A DNA stretch of 64,000 nt from contig NZ_NTUP01000008.1 in NCBI RefSeq assembly GCF_002561455.1, positions 1 through 64,000 of the forward strand, written 5' to 3'. The stretch comes from Bacillus sp. AFS015802. GTDB lineage: Bacteria > Bacillota > Bacilli > Bacillales > Bacillaceae_B. This document shows positions 25,906-34,619 of this stretch, one piece after another. The first letter of the stretch is position 1. Each line of letters starts with the position of its first letter. The translations under genes were made by a program, and so were the position numbers. The notes beneath the pieces are model-generated. The model was not told the origin of the DNA, did not search any database, and saw only the letters and a list, made by a program, of their open reading frames with translations.

Positions 25906-25970
25906 TTGTGAAATATGTCACAAAATATTCATGTTCAATACTTCACAAACTTAATCCCAGGTTTTATAAT
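25906..25970 (+). promoter_or_regulatory. Rex operators and promoter of the bd-type oxidase operon
   Basis: TTGTGAAATATGTCACAA (25906-25923) matches the Rex consensus TTGTGAA-N4-TTCACAA in 13 of 14 fixed positions. A weaker copy at 25931-25948 keeps a perfect right half TTCACAA. That half overlaps the -35 of a good SigA promoter, TTCACA (25942-25947), 17-base spacer, TATAAT (25965-25970). Rex bound here would block transcription until the NADH/NAD ratio rises. Confidence 0.75.
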
Positions 25971-26040
25971 GGACAATAAGTGATAAACAGTAGGAAAGAG
26001 CTGTTTACGATAAAAAGTAATTCGGTAGGGGGAGTATAGA

Positions 26041-27378
26041 ATGGTGTTGGATAGTGTGATTTTAAGTAGGATGCTTACGTCGACAACCCTTGCATTCCAT
26101 ATTATTTTTGCAACGATTGGGGTGGGGGTTCCTGTCATGATTTCGATAGCCGAGTTTATGGGTATCAAGCGGAATGATCCTCATTACCTTTTGCTTGCCC
26201 GAAGATGGGCGAGGGGATTTACCATCACGGTGGCAGTCGGGGTTGTGACCGGTACAGCCATAGGACTTCAGCTGTCCCTGTTATGGCCATCGTTCATGCA
26301 GGTGGCCGGACAGGTGATCGCCCTGCCTTTATTCATGGAAACTTTTGCGTTTTTCTTTGAGGCGATTTTCTTGGGGATTTACCTTTATACGTGGGACCGA
26401 TTCAAGAATAAGTGGATTCACTGGCTGCTGACGATTCCCGTGATGATCGGTTCTTCGGCTTCCGCACTATTCATTACAACGGTGAATGCGTTTATGAATA
26501 CGCCACAGGGATTTGAATTGAAAGATGGAAAAGCGATTGAGATCGATCCAATTGCAGCGATGTTAAATCCTGCGACACCAACAAAAGTGTTTCACGTATT
26601 AACGACTGCGTACTTAACTTCAGCCCTCATCCTTGCCGCGATTACGGCATTTGCGATTCTCCGTAAAAAGGGAGGGGACTATCATAAGAAGGCCCTTCGT
26701 TTAACGATGGTTTCCGCGCTCATCTTTGCATTTGCCACAGCCATTGCCGGTGATCTGTCGGCCAAGTTCCTGGCTGAGTACCAGCCAGAAAAGCTTGCGG
26801 CGGCTGAGTGGCATTTCGAGACGGAAGAGAACGCCGATTTGATTGTGTTTGGAACCCTAGATGAAAATAATGAAGTCCATAATGAGATTCGGTTGCCGGG
26901 ATTCCTGAGCTTCCTGGCAGGTAGTTCCTTCGATACAGAGGTCATTGGACTGAATGAATTTCCTGAAGATGAGCGGCCGCCCTTATGGGTCCATTATTTA
27001 TTCGACCTTATGGTTTCAATCGGGTTTTACAGCATCTTCATTGCAGCGGCATACATCTTATTTTGGAAATGGAAAAAACGGAATGAATGGAACAAGCCGT
27101 TGTTATGGGGAATTGTTGCGAGTGGACCCCTGGCGATGCTCGCAATCGAATTTGGTTGGATTTATGCAGAGGTCGGACGCCAGCCATGGATTTTGAGAGG
27201 ATATATGAAAGTGGCGGAGGCAGCAACAAAGGCAGATGGAGTGGGCTTAACGTTCGCGCTGTTTGTAGGTCTCTACGTTCTTCTAGGTATCCTATGCGTC
27301 GTTGTATTGATTAAAATGTTTAAAAATAGGCCTGCAGAGGCTGAGTTGGAACAACGATTTCCAAAGAAAGCGAGTTAA
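26041..27378 (+). CDS. ythA: Cytochrome bd-type quinol oxidase subunit I (YthA-like)
   Basis: The 445-residue membrane protein is a CydA-family subunit I. His20 (LAFHIIF) and His185 (KVFHVL) occupy the heme-ligand positions, and GRQPW precedes the region of the heme b558 methionine. The Q-loop region is short, as in the cyanide-insensitive / bb'-type branch, and the length matches B. subtilis YthA better than CydA (468). It oxidises quinol and reduces oxygen to water with high affinity. ATG 26041 follows GGGGGAG. Rex sites upstream and subunit II downstream support a low-oxygen respiratory role. Assignment to YthA rather than CydA is by length only. Confidence 0.83.
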   Translation: MVLDSVILSRMLTSTTLAFHIIFATIGVGVPVMISIAEFMGIKRNDPHYLLLARRWARGFTITVAVGVVTGTAIGLQLSLLWPSFMQVAGQVIALPLFMETFAFFFEAIFLGIYLYTWDRFKNKWIHWLLTIPVMIGSSASALFITTVNAFMNTPQGFELKDGKAIEIDPIAAMLNPATPTKVFHVLTTAYLTSALILAAITAFAILRKKGGDYHKKALRLTMVSALIFAFATAIAGDLSAKFLAEYQPEKLAAAEWHFETEENADLIVFGTLDENNEVHNEIRLPGFLSFLAGSSFDTEVIGLNEFPEDERPPLWVHYLFDLMVSIGFYSIFIAAAYILFWKWKKRNEWNKPLLWGIVASGPLAMLAIEFGWIYAEVGRQPWILRGYMKVAEAATKADGVGLTFALFVGLYVLLGILCVVVLIKMFKNRPAEAELEQRFPKKAS

Positions 27379-27389
27379 TTAGTCTAATA

Positions 27390-27411
27390 GGCGCCTTCCA
27401 CGGAAGGTGCC
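27390..27411 (+). other. Intercistronic hairpin between the oxidase subunit genes
   Basis: GGCGCCTTCC and GGAAGGTGCC pair over 10 bp (one mismatch or wobble) with a 2-base gap. No T tract follows, so this is more likely an mRNA-stabilising or processing structure than a terminator. Confidence 0.6.
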
Positions 27412-27445
27412 CTTACGAATTGAGTTTGTAGAGGGAGGAATGGGT

Positions 27446-28459
27446 ATGAGCTTGGAAATCGTGGGGATCACGGTCTTGTGGATTTTCCTGTACGGGTATC
27501 TGATAGTGGCTTCGATTGATTTTGGAGCCGGCTTCTTCGCCTTTTACGGTAGAATAAAAGGGAAAGAGCATACGTTGAACGTATTGATAAGTCGGTATCT
27601 TTCTCCTGTATGGGAAGTGACGAACGTCTTTTTTGTCTTCTTTTTTGTCGGTTTGGTCGGTTTTTTTCCAGATGCAGCTTATTATTATGGGACGGCATTA
27701 TTGCTTCCGGGGAGTATCGCGATCATCCTGCTTGCCATCAGGGGGAGCTTTTATGCTTTCGGAAACTATGGTTCTAAAGACAATATCGTCTACTTGTTTT
27801 TATATGGAGCCACGGGGTTATTGATTCCTGCTTCATTATCAACGGCATTGACCATATCAGAGGGCGGTTTTTTGGAGGAGCAGGGTGATAAGGTCGTTTT
27901 CCTGGCCCGTGAACTGTTTACGAGTCCTTATTCATGGAGCGTAGTCGTCCTGTCGATTGTATCAGTTTTATTTATCAGTGCGACATTTTTGACCTACTAT
28001 GCGAATCGCGCAGGGGATATGGATTCGAGGGAGGAACTGAGGAAGTTTTCACTATTCTGGAGCCCTCCGACGATTTTAGCAAGTTTATTGGTGTTCGTGT
28101 CTTTGAGAGAACATAATCCCGAGCATTTTACCAGTGCCATTGATATATGGTGGATGTTCGCTTTATCCCTTGTCTGCTTTCTCGGAGCGTCCCTTTTCAT
28201 ATATAGGAGGAAGCATCATGGACTTGCGTTCACCCTGGTCATGCTGCAATTCTTCTTTGCCTTCTTCGGCTATGGGGCATCGCATTTACCATACATCCTC
28301 AAGCCGTTCATCACGATTGAAACGGGTGTCACAAACCCGACGATGGGGATGGCCCTGGTCATTGTGTTTATTGCCGGTTTGCTGTTACTGATCCCTTCCC
28401 TTTATCTATTAATGAGGCTATTCTTGTTCGATGCCGATTATGTGAAAGGAAACAAGTAG
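27446..28459 (+). CDS. ythB: Cytochrome bd-type quinol oxidase subunit II (YthB-like)
   Basis: The 337-residue CydB-family subunit has eight to nine membrane helices and the characteristic first helix with DFGAGFF. It packs against subunit I and completes the oxidase. The frame opens at 27407, but GAGGGAGGA at 27431-27439 directs ATG 27446, since the ATG at 27440 abuts the ribosome site. It shares the Rex-controlled promoter upstream of subunit I. No small CydX/YthC-like third subunit with a good ribosome site was seen before the terminator. Confidence 0.83.
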   Translation: MSLEIVGITVLWIFLYGYLIVASIDFGAGFFAFYGRIKGKEHTLNVLISRYLSPVWEVTNVFFVFFFVGLVGFFPDAAYYYGTALLLPGSIAIILLAIRGSFYAFGNYGSKDNIVYLFLYGATGLLIPASLSTALTISEGGFLEEQGDKVVFLARELFTSPYSWSVVVLSIVSVLFISATFLTYYANRAGDMDSREELRKFSLFWSPPTILASLLVFVSLREHNPEHFTSAIDIWWMFALSLVCFLGASLFIYRRKHHGLAFTLVMLQFFFAFFGYGASHLPYILKPFITIETGVTNPTMGMALVIVFIAGLLLLIPSLYLLMRLFLFDADYVKGNK

Positions 28460-28491
28460 CGCGAATGGGACTTGAATGAAATACAGAAAAG

Positions 28492-28524
28492 AAAAGGGAG
28501 AAATTTCATTTTCTCCTTTTTTTT
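28492..28524 (+). terminator. Intrinsic terminator after the oxidase operon
   Basis: GGGAGAAA faces TTTTCTCC around a short loop and runs into a T tract of eight. Confidence 0.8.
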
Positions 28525-28561
28525 ATGCTAAAATATAGTCATAGAGAGTGCGGGGGGATAA

Positions 28562-29221
28562 ATGGTGAAAAAAGAGTTTGTAGTTATAGGTCTGGGCCGA
28601 TTCGGAGGCAGCATTGTGCGATCTTTGACAGATCAAGGCATGGAGGTCATGGCCATCGACCATGATGAGGACAAGGTGAATGAATTTTCTTCCATCGCTT
28701 CACATGCGGTGGTTGCGGATTCGACCGATGAGTCCGTCTTGAAGAGCCTGGGGATCCGTAATTTCGATCACGTGATCGTCGCGATTGGGGACGATATCCA
28801 GTCGAGCGTATTAACGACGCTCATGTTAAAGGAAATCGGCGTAAAGAAAATTACGGTGAAAGCACAAAATGATTATCATGAAAAGGTCCTCCGTAAAATT
28901 GGAGCGAATCAAGTGGTCCATCCGGAGAGGGACATGGGAAGAAGGATTGCTCATAATATCATTTCCAATAATGTACTCGATTATCTTGAGTTGTCAGATG
29001 AACACTCGATCGTGGAGATAGTGGCCAATGAAAATCTGAGTGGAAACTCCCTGATCGATTTAGATATCAGGGCCCAATTCGGGATCAACATCGTGGCGAT
29101 TAAAAGGGAAAAGGATATCATTGTTTCTCCTCAAGCCGACGAACAAATCCGTGTAGGGGACATTCTTATTGTCATCGGGGCCGATACGGATATTAACCGA
29201 TTTGAGAAAAAGGTTTTATAA
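28562..29221 (+). CDS. ktrC: KtrC, RCK gating subunit of a Ktr potassium channel
   Basis: The 219-residue cytosolic protein has an RCK_N Rossmann domain with the nucleotide motif GLGRFGG at residues 10-16 and an RCK_C domain (about 135-219). It is the regulatory ring for a KtrB/KtrD-type potassium transporter and corresponds to B. subtilis YkqB/KtrC. In that organism and in S. aureus KtrA the RCK_C domain binds c-di-AMP, which shuts the channel. The membrane subunit is not in this window. It lies just before rnjA, as in B. subtilis, although adeC is missing. GGGGGG precedes ATG 28562. Confidence 0.92.
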   Translation: MVKKEFVVIGLGRFGGSIVRSLTDQGMEVMAIDHDEDKVNEFSSIASHAVVADSTDESVLKSLGIRNFDHVIVAIGDDIQSSVLTTLMLKEIGVKKITVKAQNDYHEKVLRKIGANQVVHPERDMGRRIAHNIISNNVLDYLELSDEHSIVEIVANENLSGNSLIDLDIRAQFGINIVAIKREKDIIVSPQADEQIRVGDILIVIGADTDINRFEKKVL

Positions 29222-29225
29222 AACG

Positions 29226-29264
29226 AAAGAAGAGGCGTGACCATAGTGGTCAGCCTCTTCTTTT
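29226..29264. terminator. Bidirectional terminator between ktrC and rnjA
   Basis: An outer stem AAAGAAGAGGC/GCCTCTTCTTT and an inner stem TGACCA/TGGTCA are joined by a one-base bulge. It lies between the convergent genes. Confidence 0.9.
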
Positions 29265-29268
29265 ATTA

Positions 29269-30936
29269 TCACACTTCCATGATGATTGGTAAGATCATTG
29301 GACGTCGTTTTGTTTTTTCATATAAGAATGGAGCCAGTGTATCCGTGATTTCATTCTTGATTTCTGACCATTGCGATGTTCTTCTTTCAAGAACTTTGTT
29401 CAGGTGTTTAGAAATGAGAGTCTGTGCTTCATTGATCAGATCACCTGATTCACGCATATAAACGAAACCTCTTGAGATAAGGTCCGGGCCGGAAGCGATT
29501 TTGAAATCCTTCATGTCGATGCTGACAACGACAATCACAAGTCCTTCTTCTGAAAGGATACGGCGGTCACGAAGGACGATATTCCCGATATCACCGATTC
29601 CGCTTCCGTCGATATAGACATTCCCTGATGGGATCTTCCCGGCTACCTGTGCTGAATCATTGCTCAGTGCAAGGACTTCACCGTTATCCATGATAAAGCA
29701 GTTTTCCTCTTGCACTCCACAATCCACCCCAAGCTGAGCGTGCATCTTCTGCATACGGAATTCACCGTGTATCGGCATGAAGAAGGTTGGGTTCATCAGA
29801 CGGAGCATCAGCTTCATCTCTTGTTGTCCACCGTGACCGGATGTATGGATATCACTTAACGGTCCATGGATGACTTCAGCACCTGCACGATATAAAAGGT
29901 TGATCGTACGGTTTACGCTGATTGTATTCCCCGGGATTGGTGAAGAAGAGAATACAACAGTATCACCAGGCTGGATCTGGATTTGACGGTGGGTGCCGTT
30001 TGCGATCCTTGAGAGTGCCGCCATCGGTTCACCTTGGGAACCTGTACATAGAATGGCTACTTCATTCGCTGGAAGGCGATTGATCTGGTTGTGCTCAATG
30101 AATGTATCTTTAGGCGCATTGATATAGCCCAATTCCTGTCCAATCGTGATGGCCGCTTCCATGCTTCTTCCGAAAACAGCGACCTTACGGTTATGGAACA
30201 CTGCCGCTTCGACCACTTGTTGAAGACGGTGGATATTCGAAGCGAATGTAGCAAAGATGACCCGACCATCCACTTTACGGAAAATGTCATTGATGCTTTC
30301 TCCGACTTTCCGCTCTGACATGGTGAAGTTTGGAACTTCAGCGTTTGTACTGTCAGACAGAAGACAAAGGACGCCTTCTTTTCCGATTTCAGCCATTTTG
30401 GTCAAGTTCGCGGGTTCACCAACCGGCGTGAAATCAAATTTGAAGTCACCGGTGTGCACAACATTACCAGGTGGTGTTTTGACAACGATTCCGTAAGAAT
30501 CAGGAATGCTGTGTGTTGTTCTGAAGAAGGTGACTGATGTTTTGCGGAACTTAATGATATCATCTTCCTGGATGACGTTTAGTTTCGCATTACGTAATAA
30601 TCCGTGCTCTTCAAGCTTATTCTTGATAAGACCCAGTGCAAGCTTCCCACCGTATATTGGGATATTTAACTCGCGAAGTAAATAGGGGATTCCACCGATA
30701 TGGTCCTCGTGTCCGTGAGTGACGAATAGACCCTTGATTTTATCCACGTTTTTCACGAGATATGTGTAATCTGGGATAACATAATCGATACCGAGCAGTT
30801 CGTCCTCAGGGAATTTGATTCCTGCATCGATCAGGATGATTTCGTCTTGGAATTGTACGCCGTATGTGTTTTTACCGATTTCACCTAAACCGCCAAGGGC
30901 AAATACAGCGGTTTGGTCATTCTTAACAAATTTCAT
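29269..30936 (-). CDS. rnjA: Ribonuclease J1
   Basis: The 555-residue beta-CASP metallo-ribonuclease has the metal signature HGHEDH at residues 74-79, a second histidine in [10 protein letters not shown], and the C-terminal dimerisation domain. It has 5'-3' exonuclease plus endonuclease activity and is a principal mRNA decay and rRNA maturation enzyme of Bacillus. It is located in the cytosol. The gene starts three bases after the rpoY stop, so both are cotranscribed from the long upstream region at 31147-32028. The ribosome site (GGAG) is modest, suggesting coupling to rpoY translation. Confidence 0.96.
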   Translation of the reverse strand: MKFVKNDQTAVFALGGLGEIGKNTYGVQFQDEIILIDAGIKFPEDELLGIDYVIPDYTYLVKNVDKIKGLFVTHGHEDHIGGIPYLLRELNIPIYGGKLALGLIKNKLEEHGLLRNAKLNVIQEDDIIKFRKTSVTFFRTTHSIPDSYGIVVKTPPGNVVHTGDFKFDFTPVGEPANLTKMAEIGKEGVLCLLSDSTNAEVPNFTMSERKVGESINDIFRKVDGRVIFATFASNIHRLQQVVEAAVFHNRKVAVFGRSMEAAITIGQELGYINAPKDTFIEHNQINRLPANEVAILCTGSQGEPMAALSRIANGTHRQIQIQPGDTVVFSSSPIPGNTISVNRTINLLYRAGAEVIHGPLSDIHTSGHGGQQEMKLMLRLMNPTFFMPIHGEFRMQKMHAQLGVDCGVQEENCFIMDNGEVLALSNDSAQVAGKIPSGNVYIDGSGIGDIGNIVLRDRRILSEEGLVIVVVSIDMKDFKIASGPDLISRGFVYMRESGDLINEAQTLISKHLNKVLERRTSQWSEIKNEITDTLAPFLYEKTKRRPMILPIIMEV

Positions 30937-30939
30937 GAA

Positions 30940-31146
30940 TTATTGCTCCAACTCGAAAGAATGGTGGTTTTGTTCATACTCTAAAAAAGCGCCCTCAAGC
31001 TTTTGTACGAATTCGATGTTATACGGTTTGTCTTTTAAATTCAGGCGTACTTCACGTTCTGATTCTGCTTCCATGTAAAGAGATTGAGTGCATTCGCGAA
31101 CAGGCACTTCTGCTTTACTTTCTTGATAAAATACTTTAAAAATCAT
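30940..31146 (-). CDS. rpoY: RNA polymerase epsilon subunit
   Basis: The 68-residue protein matches RpoY (YkzG), the small Firmicute-specific epsilon subunit that binds near the RNA polymerase secondary-channel side. The pattern [10 protein letters not shown] and [29 protein letters not shown] is typical. It is cotranscribed with rnjA, as in B. subtilis. ATG 31146 follows AAGGAGAG at standard spacing. The 5' region carries an unusually long, structured interval. Confidence 0.94.
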   Translation of the reverse strand: MIFKVFYQESKAEVPVRECTQSLYMEAESEREVRLNLKDKPYNIEFVQKLEGAFLEYEQNHHSFELEQ

Positions 31147-31324
31147 TTTTCTCTCTCCTTATCCGTTTTCAAAAAATCTAACTTTCATCTATGATAAAAA
31201 AGTTATCAACTACATAACATAAGGGTCATCTTAGGCCCACGGGCGTCATGAAAACAAAGCTCCTTCTTTCCGGGAGGTTGTTCCATGACAGTGGGGGCCG
31301 GATGCTGGAGCATACCTGTGCGGT

Positions 31325-31454
31325 CTGAACATGACGATGTTCAGTTATGGCTCATTTTCGCCCTGTGGTAAAAAAACGATCTTTCATCAGGGAATCATTT
31401 CCTTAACACAGGGCGACCTTTCAGGATGAAGGGCGGGTGAAAACGGGTTTCACC
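31325..31454. other. Cluster of perfect hairpins upstream of rpoY-rnjA
   Basis: The interval 31147-31600 has no gene that I can support, but it is relatively GC-rich and full of inverted repeats. Three stand out: CTGAACAT/ATGTTCAG (31325-31344, 4-base loop), CGCCCTGTG/CACAGGGCG (31359-31367 with 31407-31415), which encloses AGGGAA/TTCCTT, and GGTGAAA/TTTCACC (31436-31454). CCATGAC occurs twice as a direct repeat (near 31282 and 31471). It could be part of the rpoY-rnjA leader or a separate non-coding RNA. The transcribed strand cannot be settled from sequence. Confidence 0.5.
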
Positions 31455-31611
31455 AGAATGATCCATGACCGGCAGTGCTTCAAACTCTTATATAATAGCC
31501 TATCATTCAAATAGGAATGAATCATCTAATTTATGTATGTAATAAATTATAAAGGATTCTCTCATGTAAATAAAGTTTTTGAATAATCCCATACTAACTC
31601 ATGCGAAAGAT

Positions 31612-31746
31612 AGAAGAGGGACCAATGCCAGTGGAGATGAAAAGCTCACAAGTGGCGTCAGTCCCTTATGCACCTCAGTAATGTTTGTCAGTATATCCAA
31701 GAAACCTGCATTCTAGTAGTGAGTATGCCTGAAGTCGACCTCTTCT
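31612..31746. ncRNA. Candidate structured RNA element beside the 23-codon ORF
   Basis: An outer stem AGAAGAGG (31612-31619) with CCTCTTCT (31739-31746) closes 119 bases. Inside, GGGAC (31618-31622) pairs with GTCCC (31661-31665) and GCCA (31627-31630) with TGGC (31653-31656). A GCAT/ATGC hairpin follows further on. This nested, partly multi-branched layout resembles a structured RNA. It ends exactly where the minus-strand peptide ORF stops. If read on the plus strand, a run of T residues follows about 11 bases after the outer stem. I do not recognise a known RNA family or riboswitch. Confidence 0.35.
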
Positions 31747-31818
31747 TTATGCGATCGTTTTTTTTCTAAGCAATTCTTTCCACTGTTTTAAAAGCTTCTT
31801 TCTGAGCTTCTTTAACAT
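31747..31818 (-). CDS. Possible 23-residue cationic amphipathic peptide
   Basis: The frame encodes MLKKLRKKLLKQWKELLRKK followed by TIA. Eight Lys and two Arg against one Glu give a net charge near +9. Leu and Trp recur every three to four residues, as on one face of an amphipathic helix. The ribosome site AAGGAGTGAT ends a few bases before the ATG and is among the best in the window, which is the main support for translation. It sits alone in a 0.9 kb gap upstream of rpoY. It could be a membrane-active peptide, a regulatory leader peptide or a small structural protein. No homologue is recalled. Confidence 0.5.
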   Translation of the reverse strand: MLKKLRKKLLKQWKELLRKKTIA

Positions 31819-32055
31819 GGTGGATCACTCCTTATCAATAGTTTACCGAGATTTTCCTTTGAAGTAAAGGAACAATAATACAGACGTCTCTGTTGTGTTA
31901 CTTATATTGTACGGAATTTATCGAATCTCTTACATGGTTAAGTTTGGTAAATCGTTCGGTTTGGGTGTCTTCATTGACATTTATATCGTAAAGGATTACC
32001 TTAAACAACGGGTAAAATAGATTCAGAATTGAATACTTTGAAAAGGAGAACGGTC

Positions 32056-32826
32056 ATGTCTAAAATAGTTTTCTTTGATATAGACGGTACGCTGCTTGAT
32101 CACGATAAGAAATTGCCCCAGGCAACAAAAGAAGCCATCCGGACACTGCAGGCGAACGGGACGTATGTTGCGATCGCCACTGGAAGAGCTCCTTTTATGT
32201 ATGAGAGTTTGAGAGAAGAACTGGGAATCGAATCCTTCGTTTCTTTCAATGGTCAATATGTGGTGTTTGAAAATGAAGTCATCTACACCAATCCGTTGAA
32301 GGTTGAACTGCTCGAAGAGTTATTGGAGGATACCTACACGAAAGAGCATCCTGTCGTGCATTTGAATCATCAAACGATGAAATCAAACCATAAGCATCAT
32401 GAGTATATCCAAGAGAGTATGAACAGTCTGAAATTTCCTCATCCAGGGTTTGCCCCTGATTTTTATAAAGGAAGAGACATTTACCAATCTTTATTGTTCT
32501 GCACAAAGGAAGAAGAAGGATTTTATCGGGAGAAGTACACAGATTTCACCTTCATCCGCTGGCATCAGTTCTCCATGGATATCCTTCCAAAAGGTGGATC
32601 AAAGGCCGAGGGGATCAAAAGAATGATTGCAAAGCTCGGATTCAACATGGAAGACGTCTATGCATTCGGGGACGGTTTGAATGATATTGAAATGATTCAA
32701 TCGGTCGGGACCGGCGTTGCCATGGGAAATGCCGTACAGGAAGTCCAAAAGCATGCAGATCTAATCACAAAACATGTGGATGATGATGGCATATATCACG
32801 GTTTGAAAAAACTTGAATTAATTTAG
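32056..32826 (+). CDS. ykrA: YkrA, Cof-type HAD phosphatase
   Basis: The 256-residue HAD-superfamily phosphatase of the Cof subfamily has the nucleophile motif FFDIDGTLL (Asp8, Asp10), the motif III lysine in PKGGSKAEGIK and the metal aspartates in AFGDGLNDIEM. A large C2B cap lies between them. Such enzymes dephosphorylate sugar phosphates, flavin phosphates or nucleotides; the substrate here is not predictable. ATG 32056 follows AAAAGGAG, whereas the longer frame from 32029 has no site. Size and position next to def match B. subtilis YkrA. Confidence 0.9.
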   Translation: MSKIVFFDIDGTLLDHDKKLPQATKEAIRTLQANGTYVAIATGRAPFMYESLREELGIESFVSFNGQYVVFENEVIYTNPLKVELLEELLEDTYTKEHPVVHLNHQTMKSNHKHHEYIQESMNSLKFPHPGFAPDFYKGRDIYQSLLFCTKEEEGFYREKYTDFTFIRWHQFSMDILPKGGSKAEGIKRMIAKLGFNMEDVYAFGDGLNDIEMIQSVGTGVAMGNAVQEVQKHADLITKHVDDDGIYHGLKKLELI

Positions 32827-32833
32827 GTCATTC

Positions 32834-32866
32834 AAAAAGCCTCCCGGTGGCGGGAGGCTTTTTTTT
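32834..32866. terminator. Bidirectional terminator between ykrA and def
   Basis: AAAAAGCCTCCCG pairs with CGGGAGGCTTTTT around GTGG, with T tracts on both strands. Confidence 0.95.
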
Positions 32867-32869
32867 GGT

Positions 32870-33424
32870 TTATCTCTCAATGGCAATGGCATCCGGAATC
32901 GGTTCGAATGGATTATTCTGATTGATGTGATCATAGAACATGATTCCGTTCAAGTGATCGATTTCATGTTGGAATACGATGGCCGGCAGTCCTTTAAGAC
33001 GAAGCTTCACTTCATTACCGTCCATATCCCATCCCCTCACCGTCACTCTCGCATACCTGGGAACAAAGCCCGGTACATTCCGATCAACGGATAAACAGCC
33101 TTCCCCGGAAGTTAAATAGGCTTTCTCTATGGAATGGCTGATGATTTTCGGATTGAATAAGGCATAGCTGTATAACTTTCCTTGGTTGTCCGTGACGTTG
33201 ACAGCAAGCATCCGTTTTGAAACGTTGATCTGAGGTGCAGCAAGTCCTATTCCAGGTCGTAGACCATATTTGCTTGCCGTTTCTGGATCTTGGCTATTTA
33301 TGACATATTCTAATAAGCTTCTCAGTGTTTCCCGGTCTTCCTCAGATGGCGGGAGTACCACTTCCTTGGCCACCATGGTTAAAGTGGGGTGACCCTCACG
33401 GATGATGTCATTCATCGTAATCAT
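32870..33424 (-). CDS. defB: Peptide deformylase
   Basis: The 184-residue enzyme removes the N-formyl group from nascent proteins. All three deformylase motifs are present: GIGLAAPQ at residues 58-65, GEGCLS at 107-112 with the metal-ligand Cys110, and HEIDH at 153-157 with its two metal histidines and catalytic glutamate. The insertion between motifs 1 and 2 makes it a type II Firmicute enzyme. ATG 33424 has GAGGAGG seven bases upstream. It corresponds to B. subtilis ykrB/defB and is convergent with ykrA. Confidence 0.95.
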   Translation of the reverse strand: MITMNDIIREGHPTLTMVAKEVVLPPSEEDRETLRSLLEYVINSQDPETASKYGLRPGIGLAAPQINVSKRMLAVNVTDNQGKLYSYALFNPKIISHSIEKAYLTSGEGCLSVDRNVPGFVPRYARVTVRGWDMDGNEVKLRLKGLPAIVFQHEIDHLNGIMFYDHINQNNPFEPIPDAIAIER

Positions 33425-33694
33425 TGTTTTTCCTCCTCAGGTACAATAGAGATAGAAATATAGCTAGGCCATGTCTCTCATAACACAAAAAAGACAGGGC
33501 CGATTTGATGATCCCTTCTCTACTTTACGTATTAAGATAATCTATTATGTATGATAATAGTCTATCATTTTCCTTTGAAAAAGTTAATGAATGAGATTCG
33601 ATCGTAACTGGAATAATCCAAGGCAAAAAGACATAATTATTTTAATAGGAAGAATAGTCCAATCGACATTTTTTTCCACAGTTGTAAATCCCTA

Positions 33695-33723
33695 TTGTCA
33701 AAAGATGTAGACATAGATATAGT
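33695..33723 (+). promoter_or_regulatory. SigA promoter of ykyA in the 33425-33756 gap
   Basis: TTGTCA (33695-33700), a 17-base spacer and TATAGT (33718-33723) lie 34 bases before the ykyA start. The remaining 270 bases of the gap to def are AT-rich and show no ORF or strong hairpin; def must have its own promoter on the other strand. Confidence 0.7.
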
Positions 33724-33756
33724 AGAAGGTGGTAAATAGTTAAGGGGGATCAAGTT

Positions 33757-34416
33757 GTGTCGAAATTTCGTTTTGCTTTCATTTTAGGAGCCGCTATTTT
33801 TGTTCTGATGGGCTGTGTCGGTGGTTCTTCACCCGAAGAAAATGTGTATAATGTTCTTGAAGAAACCGTGGCCAAGGAAAGTCAATATGTTGACGTTCAA
33901 AAGCCTCTTCAAGAATTAGAAGAAAAGGAAAAAGAGATTTATACGAAAATCATGGATCTTGGAATGAAAGAGTTTGACCAAATTGTAAAGCTTTCTGATG
34001 AAGCTCTGGACAACATCGACAAAAGAAAAGATTATATCCAAAAAGAACGTAAGTCCATGAGTGAAGCCAAGAAAGAGTTTGCGAAAGCAGACGGTTATTT
34101 TGATAAGTTAGAAAATGAAGATCTTAAAAAAGAAGCTGAAAAGCTCAAAAAAACGATGGAAGAACGCTATCAGCTTCATGAAAAGCTAACCTCTTCTTAT
34201 TTAGAGGCCTTGTCTCTCGATAAAGAACTTTATAATATGTTCAAAAAGAAAGACCTTACAATGGATGAGCTTGAGGAACAAATCGCTTCCATTAATGAAC
34301 AATACGAAAAAATTGTGAAGTTCAATGAGGACTATAATAAGAAGACTGATGAATTCAACAAACAAAAACAAGAATTTTACTCAAAGGCAGAACTGGATGT
34401 CAAAGAGTCAGAATAA
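33757..34416 (+). CDS. ykyA: YkyA-family cell-wall-associated lipoprotein
   Basis: The 219-residue lipoprotein has lipobox LMGC with Cys20 as the lipidation site. The mature part is almost entirely Lys/Glu-rich helix with coiled-coil character (residues about 30-215), typical of the YkyA family of putative cell-wall-binding lipoproteins that lie upstream of pdhA in Bacillus. The start is GTG 33757 after AAGGGGGAT. A good promoter and a strong downstream terminator make it monocistronic. The molecular role is not established. Confidence 0.9.
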   Translation: MSKFRFAFILGAAIFVLMGCVGGSSPEENVYNVLEETVAKESQYVDVQKPLQELEEKEKEIYTKIMDLGMKEFDQIVKLSDEALDNIDKRKDYIQKERKSMSEAKKEFAKADGYFDKLENEDLKKEAEKLKKTMEERYQLHEKLTSSYLEALSLDKELYNMFKKKDLTMDELEEQIASINEQYEKIVKFNEDYNKKTDEFNKQKQEFYSKAELDVKESE

Positions 34417-34430
34417 ACAGGTACATAAAA

Positions 34431-34464
34431 GAAGAAGGAGGGCCTGGGGCCCTCCTTCTTCTTT
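34431..34464 (+). terminator. Intrinsic terminator after ykyA
   Basis: GAAGAAGGAGGGCC and GGCCCTCCTTCTTC form a 14-bp perfect stem, with TTTT after. Confidence 0.93.
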
Positions 34465-34619
34465 TATATGCGATGAATCCCATTACTCTATAACAGATGT
34501 ATTCCTGTTCTAAGTTTATATATAACAGCGAGTAGCTGAGTATTGATACAGTTTTGAAAATAAATGGTAAAAGGTTTGATAGAGATTGTTAAGAAACACG
34601 AATTAATAATACTTTGTCG

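Noticed and set aside
31612-31746. Known riboswitch, T-box, 6S, tmRNA or SRP RNA in the ykrA-rpoY gap
   Set aside because: None of the core motifs I know for these families are present, so only an unnamed candidate is reported.
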